64,000 bases of DNA, taken from contig OZ024884.1 in the NCBI GenBank assembly GCA_964017185.1, forward strand, positions 1,477,573-1,541,572, read 5' to 3'. The stretch comes from Rugalucina vietnamica. Its lineage: Eukaryota; Mollusca; Bivalvia; Lucinida; Lucinidae. Of this stretch, positions 41,121 through 51,705 are shown one piece after another. Each line of letters starts with the position of its first letter. Within the stretch, counting starts at the first letter, position 1. Position numbers and translations under genes: made by a program. The notes below the pieces were generated by a model, which ran no database searches, had not been told where the DNA came from, and saw only the letters and a program-made list of their open reading frames with translations.

Positions 41121-41339
41121 TTAATTGTTGCCAATTGGCATAAGGTCAGTCACAAGTTTAGACGCAGCCACGCTGTAGGGATCAACAAGGTCATGGTGTC
41201 TCCCATAGAACTTTTTAAGAGTTGACACAAGCTTGGTCCTGCGATATCCCCGTGACAACAATTTGGTGGTGAGTAACTTCCCCCTATCAACAAAGTCTTC
41301 GTAGCTACAACAGGCTCTAACATAGCGAACTAGCTGAGA
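41121..41339 (-). pseudogene. Retroelement ORF C-terminal fragment in foldback centre
   Basis: A 72-codon stop-free minus-strand stretch without a Met, ending at TAA (41121-41123). It reads SQLVRYVRAC, SYEDFVDRGKLLTTKLL, GYRRTKL and KFYGRHHDLVDPY, then TDLMPI before the stop. This belongs to the same post-RT region as the family A fragment: its GYRRTKL...KFYGRHHDLV aligns with GYRYHKL...KFYRRHYELI at 22803-22865. It is a different subtype, with a shorter C-terminus. Upstream of residue 1 the similarity stops, so it is truncated. Confidence 0.65.
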
Positions 41340-41822
41340 GACATTTAACGTTTAACTTAAAAGTTAATAATCCGATAATGTTATAAATCTTTTGCAAAAT
41401 TAATACATGTGTACAAGTTCAATCATAAAAAAATAAATCATAAAATTACTATAAACAGTTTAAAAATGAACAAAAATGGTCAAACTCTTGATTTTATGGG
41501 GATATACCGATAAGAGTAACATATGTAACAGTTAAGAACATCTACACTGTGTTAATAAAGAAAAATATTCTAACACGTAACATTATATATATACATGTAA
41601 ATATATATAAAACAACAATATGTACATGTAATGTAAATAGTTAAGACCAAAGATTATATGTGTTTAATACAACTAGTAGCCTCAAGTAAAGGGGAATGTT
41701 TGTTTTTAAACAAAAGTTAATGAAAACAAAACCAGTTTGATCACCCAAATGTTTTATTTGTGTTGTAGGTTAACATTAACTAGCTTAACACATATAAGCC
41801 TGGCGTCCCTTTTATGGGACAT

Positions 41823-41893
41823 AGGCAAACAGAATAGCCCAAGATGTGACGTTGCAGAACGCGGCATCCCATCTGGGACTATTCTGTTTGCTT
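41823..41893. repeat. Hairpin, ~22-bp arms
   Basis: GCAAACAGAATAGCCCAAGATG pairs with CATCTGGGACTATTCTGTTTGC, with one mismatch and one bulge. It lies in the right arm of the foldback element where one tag copy would be expected. Confidence 0.75.
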
Positions 41894-43310
41894 AAAGAAT
41901 TTTCATCGAAAGTTGAATAGAATTTAAGAATTACACCTGATGCCCCTAAGAACTGAATACTCACCAGAATGATAAAGACGGGAAAATGCATTCGTCAAAT
42001 ATGGGTTATGGAAATGTAACTCCGTGCCAGCATGGTTCAAAACAAGGAGCACTCGTTTAGGAGTGTGTTGCTATAATACTACACCAACATGGTCTTCAAA
42101 ACAACACAAATTTACCTTGTTTAAAATTGTCACAATCTTTTATAAAGAAAATACAAGACAGGCTTTCATTAACAGAAATTGGGACCATTAAACAAACAAG
42201 ATTATGCAAATAATGATTTTATATGGGATTATGGGATATCCTATGACAAGTAACATATGTAACAGTTGTCAACATCTTGAGAACATAGAGAACATTCAAA
42301 TATAATTGGAGGTAAATGTGCTACGACATTTGTATTATAATTCATAAAAAATCAGCAGCTGTTGAAATTTTGTGTGCTAAGAACCCAAATGTATCAGTAT
42401 TCAGTGATCGAGTTGAACCTTTATTTATGCCTTCAAAAAACATGCTGTTGACCAACAAAAGCAGGAAAAAAACACCAAAAAATGGCTATAGCAAAACACC
42501 CCCCGTGTTTTGTAAAAATATTAATGCAAAAATACACAAAAACTTTAAACAATAACACTAAAATATACAGTAACAATGGATATTATGATTGTGTAGCATG
42601 TAACATTAATGGTGTAACGTATGTAACATGTGAGAACATCAAAATCGTCCTAAATCAAATTAATTTAAAAATGCAAAATTCTATTTTATGTTTTATTGAT
42701 AAAACATAAGTAGCTGTTCAATTAATGTATTCAAACCCAAAATATGTGAATTTATGATATTTTAGTGATCAAGTGTGAACCCGGATTTATGCGTTCAAAG
42801 ACCCATTGTTGACTTAAGTGTTAAGATTATGTATCTAAAATTGCTTTACATAGATGTTCCTTATGTCTTTCACTGCACTGAATACAGAAACACACTTAAA
42901 CCTTTAAATGATACCACTCAAACAAACAATAACAGCCAATCTATCATTTAATGGCAGATAGCGTTAAAAAGTAATGTATGTAACACATGAGAACATACAA
43001 ACTGTGTTAAATAAACTTAATATGCTTCAACATATGTTGAGTTTATAGAAAACCAACACTGAATGCAGTTAAATGTAACAAAATCTAAAATGAAAAAGTT
43101 TATTACACAAACCTGTACAATTCCTAATTTTGGCGGCCATCTTGGATGGCGGCCATTTTGAAGACTTTCGCCGGCCTAAATTTTTATACACGGACCTGTT
43201 TCATAGACTTCTATCATATATCTTTCAAAAAAAGCCATCAAACCTTAAGGCCAAGATCGTGTAGGGTAAACCAAAATTTTGACATCTCCTGGATTTTGGA
43301 TCTCGGGCTA

Positions 43311-43722
43311 GGTTCAGATAAATAAATGTTTAATTATTATAAAACACGTACACATGTATTATATTACAAGTTTCAACAATAAAACGCTTTGCAATTTAAT
43401 ATGCATGGTTGCCATAGCAACAAACCGAACACCACTGGAGGAAAAATCTAAGATTTCCTTGTTTTAGGGGTTTTCAGATACCTTTATGTCAGAAGCTCTG
43501 CGTATCTCGGACGGTCTTACGCATAACGAATAAGTTCTACATGCGTTAAATACGCTTTGAACGCTTTCGACGTCTTTGTATGGTCCTCGCCCATTTGTGG
43601 CCTAAATAAATAGAAGGACTGCTTGTGCCTCCAGGCAAAGCTTCTACGCTACCGACTGACCGTCTGATCATGTCTGAGACTGCCCAGGGAAAGTGGTCAA
43701 AGTCAATCATCCATACAAAGTT
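43311..43722. other. Unassigned DNA, partly a dispersed repeat
   Basis: 43600-43700 (TGCCTCCAGGCAAAGC...GAGACTGCCCAGGGAAAGTGGTCAAAGTCAA) resembles 62715-62820, so part of this is a repeat. No gene. Confidence 0.45.
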
Positions 43723-44234
43723 TATATGGGTCATTATCAAAAAATGGAGCAATCCAGAAAACTGTAAGGCAAAACCAAAAAAAAAAAAAAAATCGTTGTC
43801 CAGTTTTTCTTTTTTAATGAGATAGTTTTATTAACAATACCATTTAGAATATAGAAATAAAATATGCCGAGTTTAACTGAACAAATTGTGCACCAGCATT
43901 AATCAATTGTATGGTACCCTTGAAAAAATATCAGTGCTGTCACGAACAAATTTTCTTGCGTACAACGCTTATTTGATAAGACTTTCCAAATCTGTAAGTG
44001 GGGGTATATATAACTTGTCACAAACCTTAAATACTTTCAATGAATTAACGAGGGAGAGAGCTTCAATGAAAATGCACATATTATATTTGTTCTGTTTCTG
44101 AAGCGCTTTTTTCTGTAGACATAATCTTGTAGGATTCAACCAAAATTAAGTTCTGCAAAACGTTTACTATTTTAGTATAGTATCATTAGCAACTACTTTT
44201 ATATGATGCGTTTTGAGTATTTTAAATAATTATG

Positions 44235-44290
44235 ACCGTGACAGCACTGATATCGTGACAGCACTGATGCTGTCGTGACAGCACTGTTAA
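44235..44290 (+). repeat. Clustered GTGACAGCACTG motif
   Basis: Three near-tandem copies. Further copies or variants lie at about 43933 (reverse), 45535, 45548, 45708, 45899 and 45925. Confidence 0.7.
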
Positions 44291-44829
44291 TTATCCGATC
44301 TCGCATTTTTTTTATTCCAATGTGTGCGGAGTTGATTAATTGATTAATTTCTGACAATTGACCGATGAGCTTAGGGACAGTGACTGCCTTAGGGTCGCAA
44401 CCAACGAAGCCTCGGCTAATGCTCGAACCAGGGACACCTTTGGGTAGATAACACAACACGTTCGGTACACGCAAACCAAACGCGATGTAACACGACTAGC
44501 GCAATTAGCGCTATTAAGCTTAAAACTTTAAGCAGCTGCAGCATGAGAAAATGTTTTTTGGGGCTTTCGACCAGGTCTGAAACAACCAGGATTGTTCACG
44601 ACAAAAGAGTGCAATTAATTTGGGACCCTATCACGGGTTTTCTGTGTAGAAGGGCCATTAATAATATATAATAATAATAATAATCTCTATATTTATAGAG
44701 GATAACGTATTTAGCACAACGGCCAGCCTTCCATACGGTCCTCTAGTGAATACAGACATTGATTATTTTCGGACCTCTTTTGTTATTATTCGGACATTTT
44801 CATATTAGACATGCGATGTTAGTGATGCT

Positions 44830-45003
44830 ATATTTTGTTTTGGGAGAAGAGAAGCCAGTGCTTGCCTAATAATGCTGAGCGCCAAGCAAGGTAGTCACTG
44901 GTACCATTTTTAAAGTCTTTGGCATGACCCGGCCCGGGATCGAACCCACGACCTCCCGCTCCCGAAGCGGACGCTCTCACCATTACGCTATCGGAATCGG
45001 TAA
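44830..45003 (-). mobile_element. tRNA-headed SINE, family P
   Basis: Second copy of the SINE at 6793-6952. The B-box complement is GGATCGAACCCACG, with CTCCCGAAGCGG in the anticodon-arm position. The body AATGCTGAGCGCCAAGCAAGGTAG and tail GGGAGAAGAGAAG are conserved. Confidence 0.75.
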
Positions 45004-45350
45004 TTCGTTATCAAGGAGCTTGGGAGAACGGGAAAACATTTGAAGGGAGTTGGGGATTACTAGAAGAGAACATTTTTAGTTTTAGGAAGCTGGGAGCAAG
45101 TAAAAAAATTAGGGAGTCTTTTAGTGAGCTTGGAGCTAATACCCCCTTGGAAGGTTACACTGCAGCTGAGCTGCACTTTTGCAAAATCATGTCTTCTCAT
45201 GACGCGTCTGATATTTATTTTTTATGTACCCGAGTCAATAACTTTCAGTAATGTCGGGACGAAACTACCACTTTTTTTCTTCGTATTAACCAGCCTCATT
45301 GGGTATACCCTGGCCGACGAAGAATTTTGAATTTGCAGTTTTTTATCACC

Positions 45351-45378
45351 CCCCCCCACACACACACACACACACACC
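45351..45378. repeat. Poly(C)/(CA)n tract
   Basis: CCCCCCCC followed by a CA dinucleotide run. Confidence 0.9.
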
Positions 45379-47794
45379 TCAAATGGTTTGACCACTTTTG
45401 ACTGCTACTGGTGTTAGTAGCTGAGACCCTCTCGTGAAAGGCGACCTAACTCTTTTCAGTGTAGGAAATTGCCTGAATCCACACCTGCTGACAGAAGTCA
45501 ACTCATTGATGTCACACATCAGTATTGTCACGACCGTGACAGCACTGACCGTGATAGTACTGAGTTTTACACATAAATTTAATTATTATGACTAACAGCA
45601 GAATGCAGGCTGAAAACTTTGCATATCTATTCAAAACGGCCCTAAGCTGAAATTCAGTCATGGCCTTAAAATGTACGTGATATTTGCAAGAAGCGGCAAA
45701 ATGCGCGTGATAGTACTGATGGCTAAAAATTTCCCACACCGATTTTGACATGTCTTTATGGAATATGAACGGAGTAATGCGATTTTCTCAAAAAGTTGTT
45801 TACCATGACTTCATCAGCTTGCTGTCGTCTTCAAAAATGCGATTGTTTTGATCTGAGAAAATGATTCATAACTCTGGTCAAAATAGATGTTTTAAAACTG
45901 TGACAGCACTGATACGTTTTCCAGGGACAGCACTATAATGTGCCGCCGCTCTTAAATTGCACTTAATATACCATATGATTTTTGAATTTGACTTCAATAA
46001 CATTATATGCAATAGAGGGTTACAGAAAATGTTATTTCTGTCAAGCTTCTTTTGCAATGGAAACAAATAAAACTACTTACCCAGACCCGGGGACACGATA
46101 AAAATCTTGCATTTTTTTCTTTTAAATAACATACTCGTAAACGTGAAATCGCGTGTGGTTCTTGTAAAGCACGGTGGATAATAATATTATAGAAGGAGGA
46201 AGCAAACCTCGGACATCGCGCTTGCGAGAAAATCATCAGGGACAAGGATTGCTCCATTTTTTTTATAATGACCCATATATACAATGCGTGTCTGCAGCGT
46301 AGAAGCGAAAATGGGTTATTTTGAAAACTGTACGGCATCATACCAAATATGTGATACCGGAACGTTCCAAGTAGAGATCTACAGCGCCATACTCTACCAC
46401 AACGTTCCAAGTTGAGCTCTAGAGCGCTGTATTCTACCGTAACCTCCCTAATAAAGAGCTACAGTGCCATGCGCTACCGCAACGTCCCCAGTAGCATTCT
46501 ACAATACCATACTCAACCGCAACCTCCCCAGTAGGGATATACAGTATCGTACTCTACCACAACGTACACATTAGGATTTACAGCACCATTGTTTACCGCA
46601 ACGTCCCCAGTATCGATCTACAGTATCATATTCTACTGCAACGTCCCCAGTAACAATCTACGGTTAGATACTCTACCATAACGTACTCAGTAAAGATATA
46701 TAGCGCCACAGTTTACCACAAGGTCCCCAGTAGGAATCTACAGTGCCATACTCTACTGCAACGTCCTCAGTAGAGATATACAGCCATATATTTTACCGCA
46801 ACGCTATACTCTACCACAACGTACCCATTGGGGATCTACCGCAACGTCCCTAGTAGGTATCTACATCGTCATAGTCTACCGCTGCGTTCCAAGTAGGGTT
46901 CTACAGTGTCATATTCTACCGCAACCTCCCCTACAGCTCCATACTCTGTCACAACGTACCCAGTAGAGATATACAGCGCCTTAGTTTACGAAAACGTCCC
47001 AAGTAGGTATCTTCAGAGCCATACCCTACCATAACGTCTACAGTATGGATCTTCAGCGTCCCCAGTAAAGATATACAGCACCAAACTGTTATGCAACGTC
47101 TTCAGTATGGAAATACAGTGCAATACTCTACAACAACGTACCTTGTAGGCATCTATAGTGCAATACTTTACCACAACATCTCCAGTTCGCAACTACCGTG
47201 CCATAGTCTACCGCATCCTATCCAGTTTGGTATCTGCAGTGTCATACTCTGCCTAAAAGTACCGAGTAGAGAAATACAGAGCAATGTTTTACCACAAGGT
47301 CCAATTAAGGATTTACAGTTCTTATCTATACCGCAACGTTCCCAGTAGAGACCAATAGCGCCATACTCTATCACGCAGTCCCTAGTTGAGATCTATAGCC
47401 AAATACTCTACAGAAACGTCCCCAGTAGATATCTACTTTCAACCACAACATCTGCTGTTTGGATCTTCAGCCACATACTCTACAATGTCCCATTATGGAT
47501 CAACAGTGCCCTACTATACCGCAAATTTCCCAGTAGGGATCAACATGTCCATAGTCTACCGTCACGTCCCCAGTAGGTATCTACTGTGCAATTCTCTACC
47601 GCAACGTCCCAGGTTGTGATATACAGCGCTATTTTCTACCACAACGAAACCAGTAGGGATCTTCAGCGCCATGCTGTACCATATTGTTCCAAGTACAGAC
47701 ATATAGCGCCACACTCATCTGCAACGTACCCAGTAGAGATCTACAGCACCATACTCTACTGCGACGTTTCCAATAGGTATCTACAACGACATAC

Positions 47795-48645
47795 TCACTG
47801 ACGAGGCTTGAATAGCCGAAACCGCGGTATGGCCCATCACCTTTCTGAAAAATATGCTCACTGCTCTTGACGGATCTCAGTTTTATTTTTATTTGCCATT
47901 ACTGCAGCTGGTGTTGTGCCGTGTGGCGGCCCTAAAAAAGTCTCCCCGTACATCATCCATAGTGCAGATTATATTTTCCTTTTGGTCCTTTGAGATCAGA
48001 GAGGATATTTTGAGAAATCAGAAAATTATCATCGGTTTAGATTCATATTCTAACCAACGTTCAATATATTTGGCCACAATTTGATTATACTAGTCTTTGT
48101 ATCGACTAGCCTGCTGAAAGTTGAAAAATTACTGTAACTCTCTTTGGCTCCATGTTGCCAAATCTAAAGGGTCACTGACGAGGCTTGAATAGCCGAAACC
48201 GCGGTATGACCCATCACCTTTCTGGAAAATATGCTCAGGGCTCTTAAAGGATCTCAGTTTTATTTTTATTTGCTATTACTGCAGCTGGTGTTGTGCCGTG
48301 TGGCGGCCCTAAAAAGTCTCCCCGTACATCATCCATAGTGCAGACTATATTTTCCTTTTGGTCCTTTGAGATCAGAGAGGATATTTTGAGAAATCAGAAA
48401 ATTATCATCGGTTTAGATTCATATTCTAACCAACGTTCAATATATTTGGCCACAATTTGATTATACTAGTCTTTGTATCGACTAGCCTGCTGAAAGTCGA
48501 AAAATTACTGTAACTCTCTTTCGCTCCATGTTGCCAAATCTAAAGGGTCACTGACGAGGCTTGAATAGCCGAAATCGTGGTAAGGCCCATCACCTTTCTG
48601 GAAAATATGCTCAGGGCTCTTAAAGGATCTCAGTTTTATTTTTAT
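47795..48645 (+). repeat. 376-bp tandem repeat, 2.3 copies, inside the satellite
   Basis: Units at 47795-48171 and 48172-48547 are nearly identical, and a third is cut at about 48645. Each starts TCACTGACGAGGCTTGAATAGCC and ends CCATGTTGCCAAATCTAAAGGG. Satellite monomers resume directly on both sides. The very high identity between units indicates recent duplication. Confidence 0.9.
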
Positions 48646-49309
48646 TATCTACTGCAACGTCCCCAGTAGAAATCTACAGACATAAACACTACCTCAACGC
48701 CCCAACTAGGTATCTACAGTGCCATTCTGTAGCGCAACGTCCCCAGTAGATATCAACAGCGCCATACTCTAGTGCAACGTCTTCAGTAAGAATGTAAGTA
48801 CCGAATTCTACCACAACATACCCAGTAGGGATATACCGCACAATTCTCTACCGCAATGTCCCCCATAGTGATAAACAGTGCCATATTCTAGCACAACGTC
48901 CCCTTGTGGATATTCAATGCCAAAATCTATCGCAAACTCCCTGTTATGAATATTCAGCGCCATACTCTACTGCTACGTCTACAGCATCTATAACGCCTTT
49001 CTCTACCGCAATCTCCCCAGTAGGGATCTACAGTGCCATACTCTACCACATCGACCCCAGTAAGTATCTACAGAGCCATACTCTACCACAACGTCTCCAG
49101 TAGGTATCTACAGCGCCATACTCTATCGCAATGTCCCCAATAGGGATCTACAATGCCGTATTCCACCACAACGTCCTCAGTAGGGATGTACAGTGCCAAA
49201 TTCTACAAAACGTGTCTGTTAGGGATCTACAGAGCCATACCCTACAGCAACGACCAAGTATGGTTCTACAGTGTCATACTGTACCACAACGTAGACAGTA
49301 GACAGTAGC

Positions 49310-49680
49310 AAAACTAATCGATTGAAAATTCTAAAACCCCCACCCCTCCCCACCGCAATTTATTGGCTACTACATTTAATAGTGTACGTTTCTGATCTTG
49401 GGCCTAGCATTTGTCATTGTATAGTATTTGCTTTTCCATGTCCTATGCTTATTTCTTATGTCTTATCCTCATATGTGTTGTAAACACCTGAGTGAATAAA
49501 GTGTATGTTCTGTTCTGTTCTGATTATTCGATTACTTTTGCAAATCAATTGTAATTGTAATCGAATAAAGCCAGGAAAAATACTTTTAATCGTAATCGTT
49601 AATCGTTGAAAGCACTGTAATTGTAATCGTTAGTGATTAACTTTGAAAGTAATCGATAACAGGTCTGCCAGGCTCTACCG
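49310..49680 (+). mobile_element. Non-satellite insertion with LINE-like 3' tail
   Basis: Contains GTGAATAAAGTGTATG followed by a TTCTG repeat (about 49503-49523), which looks like the 3' end of a LINE with a microsatellite tail. AATCG-rich inverted sequence follows (about 49525-49670). No ORF. Confidence 0.5.
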
Positions 49681-49794
49681 CAATGGTCCAATAGGGATCT
49701 ACAGTGCCATATTCTAATACAACATCCCCAATATGGATCTACAGCGCCAAAATCTACCCAACGCCCCTAACCACATACTAAACAGCTATGTCCC

Positions 49795-49905
49795 CAGTAC
49801 ATGTAGTGTAGCCTGGGTTCCAGTCTGATCTTTTTTTTTCTTTTTTGTTTTTTTAATTTTTCATTTTTTCAGCCTTGGCAACTTTGATTGCATTACTATA
49901 CTGCA
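49795..49905 (+). repeat. T-rich insertion in satellite
   Basis: T-rich block between satellite monomers. Not identified. Confidence 0.5.
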
Positions 49906-51200
49906 ACGACTACCCTACCCTACCGCAACGTCCCCAGAAGGGATCAACAGTGCCATACTCTACCGCAAAGACCCCAGTACGAATCTACAGCGCCATACTC
50001 TACATCAAGTAGAGACAAACAGCGCCATACTCTAGCGCAACGTCCCAAGAAGGAATCTACAGTGCCATACTCTACCGCAACGTCCTCAGTAGAGATAAGC
50101 TGTCACATATTCTACCGCAACGTCCCCAGTAGATATCTACAGCACCAAACTCTATCGCAACGTCCCCAGTAGCGTAGCGATCTCTGTAGCGTCATACTCT
50201 ACTCACCCGTCCCCAGTAGAGATAAACAGCCATATATTCTACCGCAACGTCCCCAGTAGATATCTACAGCGCCTTACTGTATCCCAACGTCCGCAGAAGC
50301 GATCTCTACAGCGCCATATTCTACCATAACGTCCCCAGTAGGAATCTACAGCCACATGCTGAACCGGAACGTCCCCAGTAGGGATCTACAGTACCATACT
50401 CTATCGCAACGTCTCCAGTAAGGAACTACAGTGCCACACTCTACCACAACGTACCCAGTAAGGATATAGAGCTGCGCCATAATGTATCACAACGGATTCT
50501 GTAGGGATATACAGCCACATACTCTACCGCAAAGTATCCAGTAATGATCTAGCGTGACATACTCTTCCACAAGATCCCCAGTAGAGATCTTCAGTGCCAT
50601 ACTCTACCGCAACGTCCGCAGTTTGGATCAACAGTGCCATACTATATTGCAATGTCCCCGGTAGGGATCTACACTGCCATAATCCACCACAACGTCCCCA
50701 GTAGGGATATACGACACTATTCTCTACAACAATCTACCAAGTGATATAAACAGCTCAATTATTTCCACAAGGTCCGTAGTGGATTTTCAGTGACATACTC
50801 TTCCACATTGTTTCCAAATTAAACCTTTAATCTACAACAATGTACCCAGTGGAGGTCTACAGCGCCATAATCTGCTACAAAGTCACCAGTAGGGATATAA
50901 AGCGCCATACTCTATCGCAACCTACCAAGAAGAGATCAACATCGCCATAATCTACCGCAAGGTCCCCAGTATGTATCTTTATTCCATACTCTACCACAAC
51001 GTACCAAGTTGGGATCTACAGCGACATACTCTGCCGCAACGTCCCCGGTAGGATTATAAAGTGCCACAACTTCCCCAATACGTATCTACAGTGTCAAGCT
51101 CTACCACAACGTCCCAAATAGGGATCTTCAGTGTCATATTCTACCACAACCCCCCCAAAGGAATCTACGGTGCCATACTCTACCGCAACGTTTCCATAAC

Positions 51201-51705
51201 CTCAATTCTAAGTTAAATTCGTTTTGCGCAAGAAATCATGGCTGCCTTCTTGAATGACATCTTGAATACGATAATCACTGCATCTTGATAAGGCAATCTA
51301 GCTTGAGTAATGGTTCTGAAAGTTAACGTGCTTATTGTATGAATAAAAAAGTTAAACCAAAATTACGAAAAACCTTGACTTATTTCATCTATACAGTGTT
51401 TTTATCCTGTCTTGAAAAGAAACTATGATAGAATGTAAATACTTATACAAAACTGATACCTATTCATCATTTTGTACTGAAATAACCACAGATTTGCCAG
51501 ATAAAAACAATCAGAGACCCCTGTTAAATATTATTATATATTCTGGGCGCCATCTTAAACGCCATCTTGAAAATACAAAATTACTCAATGATGCCAAAGT
51601 GGCATCACTCAGATTCTTGTAAGGCAATGCCAACTGAACATAATTCAGTAAAGAAAAAAACTTTAGAACACAATTCCAGGTCAAATTTGTTTTCTGCCGG
51701 ACTAA
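51201..51705. other. Spacer between oppositely oriented satellite arms
   Basis: About 505 bp without monomers. Its two edges, 51203-51229 and 51671-51697, are similar in direct orientation (CAATTC..., 21 of 27 positions by eye). A 65-codon frame at 51425-51622 has no recognisable motif. Confidence 0.6.

Larger units (their letters stand above)
38712..43310. mobile_element. 4.6-kb foldback element with tandem-repeat arms
   Basis: The outer ~200 bp at 38712-38890 recurs as the complement at about 43110-43310, including CCTACACGATCTTGGCC, GAAACAGGTCCGTGTATAAAAATTTAGGCCGGCGAAAG and AATGGCCGCCATCCAAGATGG. Homology continues inward for several hundred bp more. The arms consist of a ~370-bp unit. 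Its tag GTTACATACGTTAC or close variants appears at about 39028, 39408, 39752 and 40165, and in reverse orientation at 41517, 42250, 42612 and 42975. The centre holds a retroelement fragment. No transposase is visible, so the element is non-autonomous. Confidence 0.85.
43723..46280. mobile_element. 2.56-kb segment with 33-bp terminal inverted repeats
   Basis: TATATGGGTCATTATCAAAAAATGGAGCAATCC (positions 43723-43755) is matched in complement at 46246-46280 with one mismatch and a small indel. The interior has no convincing ORF, a SINE at 44830-45003, and repeated (G)TGACAGCACTG motifs. Non-autonomous DNA element, tentative. Confidence 0.6.
46355..51200 (-). repeat. 40-bp satellite, left arm (inverted orientation)
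   Basis: Degenerate tandem copies of a 40-bp monomer reading TAC-GCAACGTCCCCAGTAG then ATCTACAGCGCCATACTC on the plus strand. The exact complement of the right-arm monomer. Spacing of 40 bp is checked, for example 50074 to 50114. Roughly 85-90 monomers remain once insertions are subtracted. Copies are more diverged than in the right arm. Interrupted at 47795-48645, ~49310-49680 and ~49795-49905. Confidence 0.95.
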
